From a virus, in IMG/VR virus record IMGVR_UViG_3300020416_000023, positions 1 to 37,118 of that record: a stretch of DNA of 37,118 bases; one strand, given 5' to 3'. This document shows positions 12,319 through 19,074 of this stretch, piece after piece. Each line of letters starts with the position of its first letter. The stretch's first letter is position 1. The translations under genes and the position numbers were made by a program. The notes under the pieces were generated by a model. The model searched no databases. It worked only from the letters and a program-made list of their open reading frames with translations, and had not been told where the DNA came from.

Positions 12319-12702
12319 TTAATATTTCCAAACGGTTTTGTTTGTCCTTCTATCTAAATGTATGAATGACGGTGTGTTCACACCTATTCCGCCCCAACCT
12401 GTACTTGATGCTATCTTTATTATTGTCCAGGCATCTTCCCCACTTACAGCCACGTCTATCGCACCTCTTGAGTGGTAGCCAGGCTGAGGCTTCTTAGCTT
12501 CTATGGGATGATCAGGGCATCTGTACCCTGAAGTAATTTTCATTGGTTTACCGAAGTCATCCCTTAGCTTTTGTAAAGCTATTAGAAAATCTTCTTCGAG
12601 ATTTATTTTGCCACAGTGCTGACAAGCCATCTCTTTGTATGAAAAGCTAGGCCATTTGTTTTGACTAGCTTCGTATTCTGATTGTGCCGTTATCATAAAC
12701 AT
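12319..12702 (-). CDS. Endolysin, M15-family peptidase
   Basis: This 127-residue enzyme probably cuts peptidoglycan peptide bridges at the end of infection. It belongs to the Peptidase_M15_3 type: a C-x2-C-G start region (MACQHCGKINLEEDFLIAL), then ITSGYRCPDHP, and the zinc ligands H77 and D83 in YHSRGAIDV and H115 in SFIHLD. No signal peptide is seen, so it needs the adjacent holin. Its first 13 codons overlap the nuclease gene upstream. The length is normal for a single-domain phage M15 endolysin. Confidence 0.9.
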   Translation of the reverse strand: MFMITAQSEYEASQNKWPSFSYKEMACQHCGKINLEEDFLIALQKLRDDFGKPMKITSGYRCPDHPIEAKKPQPGYHSRGAIDVAVSGEDAWTIIKIASSTGWGGIGVNTPSFIHLDRRTNKTVWKY

Positions 12703-12985
12703 ATATTATTTCTATTTTTATTGGTTGTTTTAGTTTTGCTAATTTTTTTTGTTGTTTGTTTAATGATCTATTGATCATTGGGTTATGTGTTTTTTTTACA
12801 GTCTTTCTCATTGACGCATACTTCACGTCATAATATTTATGCTCACCTGTTTGTTTGCAAATTGTTATAATATCGATTGGCCCCAGATTGCCTGCAGGTA
12901 CAAATGTTAAAATGTTTGGATCTTCTGATAAGTGTGCTGCAGCTCTTAACTCAGCTACCATCCCCCTGGTATTTGATAAAGCCAT
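12665..12985 (-). CDS. Small PD-(D/E)XK nuclease (resolvase-like)
   Basis: This 106-residue protein shows the whole motif: E12 in GMVAELRAAAHL, D38 in LGPIDIITI and D53-x-K55 in YYDVKYASM, followed by a Lys-rich C-terminal helix. The pattern G-x2-A-E ... G-x-x-D-x-I ... D-V-K is that of Holliday-junction-resolvase-like and group-I PD-(D/E)XK enzymes. A late-expressed resolvase could trim branched DNA before packaging, the job done in T7 by gp3 endonuclease. Substrate is inferred. It overlaps the endolysin gene by 38 bases. Confidence 0.7.
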   Translation of the reverse strand: MALSNTRGMVAELRAAAHLSEDPNILTFVPAGNLGPIDIITICKQTGEHKYYDVKYASMRKTVKKTHNPMINRSLNKQQKKLAKLKQPIKIEIIYVYDNGTIRIRS

Positions 12986-12988
12986 GCA

Positions 12989-13198
12989 TTAAATAAAAAA
13001 AGCCTTGATCAATAATGTTATGACTCCAGAAAATAAAATAGTTGATACAGTTACAACAATTTTGATTAGTACAGAGACATCTCTGTTTAGGTGAAAAATA
13101 TGATTGCTAACTAAAGTATCTAGCTTTTGATTTATTAGTCGCAGCTCTCCCCTAATCTCGATTATATCCTCTTTATTTTTTTGTGCTTGATCTGTCAT
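12989..13198 (-). CDS. Small protein with C-terminal membrane anchor (XhlA/antiholin-like)
   Basis: This 69-residue protein has an N-terminal charged coiled-coil (KEDIIEIRGELRLINQKLD) and a C-terminal hydrophobic span (SVLIKIVVTVSTILFSGVI, then LLIKAFFI). This resembles haemolysin XhlA-type and other holin-associated proteins. It sits within the lysis region, three genes before the 3TM holin. A second holin or an antiholin is plausible, but the sequence does not decide. Confidence 0.6.
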   Translation of the reverse strand: MTDQAQKNKEDIIEIRGELRLINQKLDTLVSNHIFHLNRDVSVLIKIVVTVSTILFSGVITLLIKAFFI

Positions 13199-13199
13199 T

Positions 13200-13409
13200 T
13201 TAAAAATAAACTAAAACATTTAAGTAATCTAGTATTGGTGCGTACTTCCATCCAAAACCAAAGAAGAAGTTTGCAGCATAAATAAATCCATTGATGATTA
13301 ATATTTTTGTACCTAAAAATATAAAAATTAACCACAGTATGGTTTTTAGTAAACCGTGATTTTTATAAAAATTTATAATGATTCTAAGAAGAGGCCAGTT
13401 CCATTTCAT
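13200..13409 (-). CDS. Small hydrophobic membrane protein
   Basis: This 69-residue protein has at least one strong membrane span (LLKTILWLIFIFLGTKIL) followed by a second, aromatic-rich hydrophobic region (GFIYAANFFFGFGW). No family is recognised. It overlaps the end of the Coq4-like gene by four bases and is followed after one base by the XhlA-like gene. It could be a holin partner or could anchor the Coq4-like protein to the membrane, where ubiquinone enzymes work; both are inference. Confidence 0.6.
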   Translation of the reverse strand: MKWNWPLLRIIINFYKNHGLLKTILWLIFIFLGTKILIINGFIYAANFFFGFGWKYAPILDYLNVLVYF

Positions 13410-14263
13410 ATTGTGTCAATTTTATTTGACTTCTCCATATCTTTTTTTTCGTTTTCTTCCCATGGATTATAGTAATCAAATTTTTCAATGTGCAAACAAG
13501 CATATGGAGTAAAATGGTTATGATACCTTTTTTCAAACGCTTCATATACAGGCACTTCTCCAATGTTAAATTTTTTTCTGACCTCTTCTAAATCACTTTC
13601 TAAAAAATCTAATGGACTACGGTAGCCAATATCTTTTACACACTTGTTTAAATTAGCTTGGCACTCTTTATACACTTGCCAAACACCCCTGTAATCTCCT
13701 GTTCTTTTTGCAACAGACCAGAAAACAAAGAAGCCGATTATCTTTGATGGTTTGTAATCTAATAAATGTCCTGTTATTTGTTGTACCAATCCTTCACCTA
13801 ATGCGTGAGTATTGTATCCAAAAAGTGTATGTAATATATCGTGTGAAATTACAACGTGACGAGATAGGTTTGTTCTTACAACATCAAGACGAGATTTTAC
13901 TTCGGCATCTTTAAATCTTTGGTTATATAAACTTTCTAGACCGTGATTTTTTACAATCTTATAATAGGCAGCACCCACTGTGTTTTCTGGTAAAGATGAT
14001 AAATATTCAAGATTCATTAATTTAGGTAAAATTGTTCTTTCGACATATTCTTTATCATTGTGTTTACGACCCCATACAATGTCTTGACCTAAAGTTGTTT
14101 GAGTAGCTTTATTCATCATCAATAAACCAAATGGAAATTGCATTTCTCGGTAAAGAGTTGTAACAGGAATACCAAGTTTATCCTCCTCCATCTGCTCCTC
14201 ATTTTTACTGTATATATTAACAATGTCATTTAATGATTTTCCAATTTTATATAAGTTCCACAT
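13406..14263 (-). CDS. Coq4-like protein
   Basis: Residues 35-230 of this 285-residue protein follow the Coq4 pattern: LPENTVGAAYYKIVKNHGLE at 91-110 and then HDILHTLFGYNTHALGE at 141-157. That is the HD-x2-H-x11-E metal-binding motif, complete, with H141, D142, H145 and E157. Near the end, SPLDFLESDLEEVRKKFNI matches the usual Coq4 C-terminal P-L ... V-R-x-x-x-x-I. Coq4 acts in ubiquinone biosynthesis, linked to C1 decarboxylation/hydroxylation of the ring, at the membrane. The acidic C-terminal 35 residues look phage-specific. It lies between tail genes and lysis genes, so it would be expressed late. It may alter host respiration or have been reassigned to a structural role. Confidence 0.75.
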   Translation of the reverse strand: MWNLYKIGKSLNDIVNIYSKNEEQMEEDKLGIPVTTLYREMQFPFGLLMMNKATQTTLGQDIVWGRKHNDKEYVERTILPKLMNLEYLSSLPENTVGAAYYKIVKNHGLESLYNQRFKDAEVKSRLDVVRTNLSRHVVISHDILHTLFGYNTHALGEGLVQQITGHLLDYKPSKIIGFFVFWSVAKRTGDYRGVWQVYKECQANLNKCVKDIGYRSPLDFLESDLEEVRKKFNIGEVPVYEAFEKRYHNHFTPYACLHIEKFDYYNPWEENEKKDMEKSNKIDTI

Positions 14264-14265
14264 AA

Positions 14266-14973
14266 TTACCTCGATATTAAAAATATTCTTAAAACTTTAT
14301 CTGAAGTATTTTTAACTTCAATTGAAATACTTGTAAATTTTCTACAAGTGTATTGCTGTATTTGAGCTGCACCTACAGTACAGTTTTGACTAAAGAATAT
14401 ATATTTTAATGAGTTATCATTATAATCCTGGTTTATTGTTTTTGTTTCACTAACAGGAATATCAAGAACATCAATTTCGAAATTATTATCTTTTGATAAA
14501 ACACAAAATAATCTTGTATCATCTTCTAGAGCTTCTAGTTTTGTTCCTACTGCAAGTAAGTGTCTACTAGAGTTTGGACTCATAACATCATAGTCTGCAC
14601 CAAACTTATATGTATATAAATACTTTTTATTTTTTATTGCATCCTCTGTCGTACTTTCAGAAAAATCACCCTGTCTTACTTTGTCATTGTTGTTGAGAGT
14701 TTTCATTCTATCAATGTCAGCTGCTGTGATATTGTCATCATCATTCCAATAAGAGGTGTGTTCTACTTTACCCTGAACCAATGATATTCTGTTTGTTCTA
14801 CAAAAAACTTTATTGCTTTGACTATCATATGTAACAGTTTCTGGTTTCATAACATCATCCATTGAGTCTCGGTCAATGACTTTGCCTATATCACCAGATA
14901 CTATTGTTGTTTGAAATAGATTATCAATATTCATAGACCACGATGGATCTTTAGCATTAAACTCGTATTTCAC
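14266..14973 (-). CDS. Tail-region protein of unknown function
   Basis: This 235-residue protein is polar and beta-rich, with many Asp/Asn/Thr (VIDRDSMDDVMKPETVTYD, TINQDYNDNSLKYIFF) and no hydrophobic span. The end (FTSISIEVKNTSDKVLRIFLI) looks like the last strands of a beta-sandwich. Position after the fibre genes suggests a tail accessory, receptor-binding or virion-exposed protein. I do not recognise the family. Confidence 0.6.
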   Translation of the reverse strand: MKYEFNAKDPSWSMNIDNLFQTTIVSGDIGKVIDRDSMDDVMKPETVTYDSQSNKVFCRTNRISLVQGKVEHTSYWNDDDNITAADIDRMKTLNNNDKVRQGDFSESTTEDAIKNKKYLYTYKFGADYDVMSPNSSRHLLAVGTKLEALEDDTRLFCVLSKDNNFEIDVLDIPVSETKTINQDYNDNSLKYIFFSQNCTVGAAQIQQYTCRKFTSISIEVKNTSDKVLRIFLISR

Positions 14974-15330
14974 CTATATACTCTCACTTTCTGTTATTTC
15001 TTGTTCTTCATCAAAATTATTTAAATGATATTCAAATTTTAATTTTCTTTTATCTATGATTTCATAAGTGTTAAAATCCACATAATAATTTTCTGTGTCA
15101 TATCCAAGTTCTTCTAACCATTCTTGGTGTATTTTTATTTTAAAATCTGTATGCTTTTTATCCCAATCAATGTGACCATCTCTTAACAAAAAATTTTTAG
15201 GCTCTGCTGAAAAGTTTGTTGGGATATAATCAGTTCGTATTAAATCATCAAAACGTATAACACCATCAATAACATGCTCACAGACTTTTTCTGCATAAAC
15301 AGATTGTTTTTTTTCGTATTCTAAAATCAT
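14974..15330 (-). CDS. Tail-region protein of unknown function, XkdW/fibre-assembly-like size
   Basis: This 118-residue protein starts at the ATG at 15330, which forms a 4-base ATGA overlap with the upstream stop; the frame is open to 15396, but that stretch is the antisense-frame end of the neighbour gene. It reads MILEYEKKQSVYAEKV, then DGHIDWDKKHTDFKIKIHQEW, then an acidic tail (NNFDEEQEITESE). Small acidic proteins directly after fibre genes often act as fibre-assembly chaperones. That function is inference; the sequence shows no known domain. Confidence 0.6.
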   Translation of the reverse strand: MILEYEKKQSVYAEKVCEHVIDGVIRFDDLIRTDYIPTNFSAEPKNFLLRDGHIDWDKKHTDFKIKIHQEWLEELGYDTENYYVDFNTYEIIDKRKLKFEYHLNNFDEEQEITESESI

Positions 15331-15938
15331 GCGTTTATAACTATTGTTCCTGAAGTTTGATCTTTTAATGAAAAACTTTGACTTGCCCATTCCCAAGTTG
15401 TTTGACTACCACTTATGCTATGAGATGCATCAGTCCTAAGTAATGTTTTATTGCCTACTAGGTTTCCAAGATTTATAATACCTGACGGTATGAACCAGCT
15501 AGTCCAACCACTATTTGCAACGCTTGAATTAGCAATTAATCTAAGGTCAGTTATACTTGCTCCACCTTTACCGATACTTGTGAATGAACCAATAACCATC
15601 CAAGTTGGATTAAATCCACTAGCAAATGCAGTTGATTGAGGGTTGTTGGTTAAAGATCCAATATTTGTAGGAGATGAAAATCCTACTACACTTCCAAAAC
15701 CACCGTTTCCTAAAGTCAAAACATAACTATAGCTTGTCGGTGCAGGGCTTGTATTACTCTGTCCATGAAAGTTTGACAAACTTATTGTGCCTGATGTCGG
15801 CACATTTGCATTATTAGAGTGATTAGCAACTAAACCACCACCTTTATAATATTCTGACATGCTGTGAGGGGCAGAGCCACCGTACTCCCCAACGAGTGAA
15901 TTTATTGATATTGCGTTTCCAGACGCAGGTAAAGTCAT
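15327..15938 (-). CDS. Glycine/serine-rich putative tail-tip or receptor-binding protein
   Basis: This 203-residue protein starts MTLPASGNAISINSLVGEYG. A second motif, VPTSGTISLSNFHGQ (from about residue 46), follows, a repeated 'P-x-S-G-x-I-S-x-x-x-F/L' pattern common in marine phage tail proteins. The rest is Gly/Ser/Asn-rich and strand-like, without Cys, consistent with an extracellular beta-structured protein. It lies four bases after the long tail fibre, so it is probably part of the host-recognition apparatus. Confidence 0.7.
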   Translation of the reverse strand: MTLPASGNAISINSLVGEYGGSAPHSMSEYYKGGGLVANHSNNANVPTSGTISLSNFHGQSNTSPAPTSYSYVLTLGNGGFGSVVGFSSPTNIGSLTNNPQSTAFASGFNPTWMVIGSFTSIGKGGASITDLRLIANSSVANSGWTSWFIPSGIINLGNLVGNKTLLRTDASHSISGSQTTWEWASQSFSLKDQTSGTIVINA

Positions 15939-15942
15939 TGTC

Positions 15943-18900
15943 TTAACCTTTCTTTAATTCTTCTATTTCAGCTTTTAATTCTTTAATTGCCTCAATGAGA
16001 TAGCCAACAGTATTACCATAAGCTACAGACTTGTATTCTCCGTCTAGTACTAGCTCAGGTGCAACCTTTTCTAGCTCTTGTGCAATAATACCAGAACCTT
16101 GTTTGTCATCTTTAATAAATGTAACACCTCTCATTTGAGATACTTTGTCTAAAGCATTATCAATTGTTTTAATGTCTGACTTTAACCTTTCATCTGAGAA
16201 AGCTGTAACATTACCAGTTGCAGTTGCATTACCAGAAGTGTCTATTGTGAAATGGTCAGTATTACTATTGTTGCATCTAAAAAACAAACTGGCAGCTGAC
16301 TTTACATAAGTATGAGAATTTGCACCAAAAAATAATCTTTCTTTGCCGTCTCCTGTCTCATACCAAGCATCAGTTCCTAATGCCACCCCTGTTTCAAGTA
16401 TGCCATCAAATCTTGTTGCAGTTACATTTCCTGATGCTGTAAGTCCACCATTGGGTACTTCAACAAGACCACCAGAATGAACTTTTAAACTTTCTTGGTC
16501 TGAGCCAGATGTTTTGGTATGAATAGAAACATTTTCGTTATTTGCTAAATTCCTAATTGTAAATTTACCACTATTTTTTTCTACATCTCCACTCATTAGG
16601 AGACCGACACTTGAGGTTTCTAGTTTTTTTGTACCATTATGATATAACTCAGTTGCTCCACCATCTACACAATTTACATAACTTTTTGTAGCACCAGCAT
16701 TATTTAAAGCTAAGTTTGTAGCTCTTACTTCTAAAGCACCAGCACCAGACTCAGAAATTATAGATGCATTATCTGATGACTGATGAAATATTTCAAAATC
16801 ATTTCCAGTACCAAATCTAAGTTTAACGTCATCATTTAAGTCAGCACCAGTTCCACCACCAAAAGAACTTACTCCTGTAAGAGCCGAACCATCAATAGCT
16901 GGTAAAGCTCCAGTGAGCTGTGCAGAAGGTAGATTTGTTAGACTTGCTCCACTGCCTGAGAACGTAGTTGCTGTAACTGTTCCAGTAACATCAAAGTCTT
17001 TGTTTGCAGCCCACTTTGTTCCTGAATGATTATAGAGTAGAGTTGCACTTGCACCATCTATTGTAATACCAGAACCGTCAGCAGCTGCACTATCAGCAGC
17101 TCCACTTGCAAGAACAATGTTTTTATCATCTACAGTAAGTGTGGTTGAGTTGATTGTTGTAGTCGTACCATTAACAGTTAAGTCTCCTGACATAGTAACA
17201 CCACCAGTTATATTGATGTTACCAGTTCCTGTAATATCATTTGAATTTAAATCTAAGTTACCTCCAAGTTGAGGTGATCCATCTTGCACTATATCTGTAA
17301 GTGAACCAGCTACAATTTGATTCCATGAACCTCCATCATAGAATTTAAGAACATTGGCAGTTGTATTAAATGCTAAGTCTCCTGCATCAAGTGATGTAGT
17401 TGGGTCTGAAGAAGCTACTCTGTATCTTTCTCCAAAACTGTTTACACCAGATAAATTGCTAGCAACTGTATTGACGTTAGCAATACTGCCACCGACATTG
17501 TTTACATTAGTTATAGACCCAGCTGTGGTATTAACATTTGCAACTGATCCAGCTACAGTAGTTATGTTTGCGTTGTTACCTGCAACTGTGTTTATGTTAC
17601 TAGCATTTGCTACAGCGGAGTTTATGTTAGTTTGATCGGAGGTTGAAGGCGTTAATTGTCTCCAAACTGTATTACCAAGATCATAGACTTTCATAACATT
17701 ATTTGTCGTATCAAAATATAACGCACCATCAACTAAAGCATTGCCGTCATTGTCAACTGATGGATTTGAAGATTTGCTTCCTAAAAATCTGTCATCAAAA
17801 GTATCTAGAGCTGCTTCGGCAGCATTTTTAGCATTAGTTGCAGTAGTTGCAGCTGTGGAAGCAGTGCTTGCACTAGAGGCTGCATTTGTTTCAGATGTCC
17901 CTGCTGCCGTTGCGGAGTTACCAGCATTAGTTGCACTTGTAGCAGCTCCACTGGCAGAATTGGCTGCATTAGTCTCAGAAGTTGACGCAGCACTAGCAGA
18001 GTTAGCAGCTGCAGTAGCAGAATTTGATGAGTTTGTTGCCTGTGTAGTTGCAGTTGAAGCTCCTGTAGAAGCTGTGGTAGCACTGCTTGCAGCGTTGGTT
18101 TCGGAAGTTGCTGCATTAGTTGCACTTGTTGCAGCTGAAGTTGCTGAAGATGCAGCATTGGTTTTTGATGTGTTTGCGTTAGTTTCAGATGTTGCTGCGT
18201 TAGTCTCAGACGTTGCGGCAGCTGTAGCTGAGTTTGCAGCAGCCGTTGCTGAAGATGCAGCATTTGTTGCTTGTGTCGTTGCTGTGGTTGCCGCTGAGGT
18301 TGCAGTAGCTGAATCAACAATTAGGCTGTACTTAGCTGCATTTGCATTGCTTGTAAGTGGTTGTGAGCCAGATGATGTGTGTGACTCTACAACAAAAAAT
18401 ATATTATTGGTGCTTGTGTCCTTTACTATATCTCTTACCTTGTAATCTGTACTAGCACTCCAGTTACCTCTAAAAGTTCCAAGTTCCTGAGCTATAGATA
18501 GATCTCCTGCTGCATCAAAAGCAAAGACTTTGTTTGCTCTTGAAGTTGCATCATTAGTAAATTCACTAGAAGAAATTGTGTTTGTTCTAGATAATTTTAT
18601 AGATCGATCAACTTCTTCCTGTATTTCTTGCACCTGCATTGCAATTTTATCAAGTGCATCTTCATGTGTTTCTGCTGGAAAAGGATCATTTGCTACATAA
18701 TCAGTTTCTTGTGTAAGGTTTGTATCTCGTATTAATACTACTGTTTCACCAGATGCAGGTGTATTGCCACTTGTAAACGTAACTGTGCCGCCAGCAGCTC
18801 CTGCGTCAGCCACCGTGTAATGAGTTGTTATATTTTTTGTAGTCTCAGTTCCGTTTGCTGACCTAATAATTACAGTCAATTCTGTAATGCTGTTTATGCC

Positions 18901-18975
18901 AAATGTATAATTAAATGCAGTGGTTGATCCATTACCTGCATAGCTGTTTTTCACAGCGGTTGTGCTAAGAGTCAT
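15943..18975 (-). CDS. Tail fibre with C-terminal S74 self-cleaving chaperone
   Basis: This 1010-residue fibre probably binds the host surface. Residues 1-150 form a T7-type fibre attachment domain (TTAVKNSYAGNGSTTAFNYTF, later EDALDKIAMQVQEIQEEVD). Residues 222-388 are a long Ala/Ser/Thr/Asn repeat built on units such as A-A-T-S-E-T-N-A, likely a trimeric coil or fibre shaft. Residues 445-508 repeat 'N-x-N-T-V-A-G'. A beta-rich shaft follows, then an S74 intramolecular chaperone from S927 (SDERLKSDIK, with the Ser/Lys dyad S927/K931) to a coiled-coil end (IKELKAEIEELKKG). The chaperone would trimerise the fibre and then cut itself off. Confidence 0.9.
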   Translation of the reverse strand: MTLSTTAVKNSYAGNGSTTAFNYTFGINSITELTVIIRSANGTETTKNITTHYTVADAGAAGGTVTFTSGNTPASGETVVLIRDTNLTQETDYVANDPFPAETHEDALDKIAMQVQEIQEEVDRSIKLSRTNTISSSEFTNDATSRANKVFAFDAAGDLSIAQELGTFRGNWSASTDYKVRDIVKDTSTNNIFFVVESHTSSGSQPLTSNANAAKYSLIVDSATATSAATTATTQATNAASSATAAANSATAAATSETNAATSETNANTSKTNAASSATSAATSATNAATSETNAASSATTASTGASTATTQATNSSNSATAAANSASAASTSETNAANSASGAATSATNAGNSATAAGTSETNAASSASTASTAATTATNAKNAAEAALDTFDDRFLGSKSSNPSVDNDGNALVDGALYFDTTNNVMKVYDLGNTVWRQLTPSTSDQTNINSAVANASNINTVAGNNANITTVAGSVANVNTTAGSITNVNNVGGSIANVNTVASNLSGVNSFGERYRVASSDPTTSLDAGDLAFNTTANVLKFYDGGSWNQIVAGSLTDIVQDGSPQLGGNLDLNSNDITGTGNINITGGVTMSGDLTVNGTTTTINSTTLTVDDKNIVLASGAADSAAADGSGITIDGASATLLYNHSGTKWAANKDFDVTGTVTATTFSGSGASLTNLPSAQLTGALPAIDGSALTGVSSFGGGTGADLNDDVKLRFGTGNDFEIFHQSSDNASIISESGAGALEVRATNLALNNAGATKSYVNCVDGGATELYHNGTKKLETSSVGLLMSGDVEKNSGKFTIRNLANNENVSIHTKTSGSDQESLKVHSGGLVEVPNGGLTASGNVTATRFDGILETGVALGTDAWYETGDGKERLFFGANSHTYVKSAASLFFRCNNSNTDHFTIDTSGNATATGNVTAFSDERLKSDIKTIDNALDKVSQMRGVTFIKDDKQGSGIIAQELEKVAPELVLDGEYKSVAYGNTVGYLIEAIKELKAEIEELKKG

Positions 18976-19074
18976 AATTATCCTATTAATTTAGACGTAA
19001 AAACGTCATTGTTAAAAACAGACATATTTTTGGGAATTATAACTTTTTTTGTAAGTTATTCGGTCAAATATGTC
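18976..19074 (-). terminator. Intergenic hairpins between ejection-protein and fibre genes
   Basis: Two structures lie here. GACGT-AAAA-ACGTC occupies 18994-19007. A larger nested hairpin has outer arms GACATATTT (19021-19029) and AAATATGTC (19066-19074) and inner arms ATAACTT (19039-19045) and AAGTTAT (19053-19059). The outer arm includes the stop codon of the gene upstream. On the minus strand the inner loop is A-rich rather than followed by a T-run, so this may attenuate or process the message rather than act as a classic terminator. Confidence 0.5.

Noticed and set aside
15331-15396. N-terminal extension of the 14974 gene to 15396
   Set aside because: Those codons lie over the conserved 3' end of the upstream gene; the ATG at 15330 gives the typical ATGA coupling used throughout this genome.
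17741-18445. Long Ala/Val-rich reading frame on the plus strand
   Set aside because: It is antisense to the Ala/Ser/Thr repeat of the tail fibre; the open frame follows from the repeated codons. The same applies to 17805-18320 on the minus strand in another frame.
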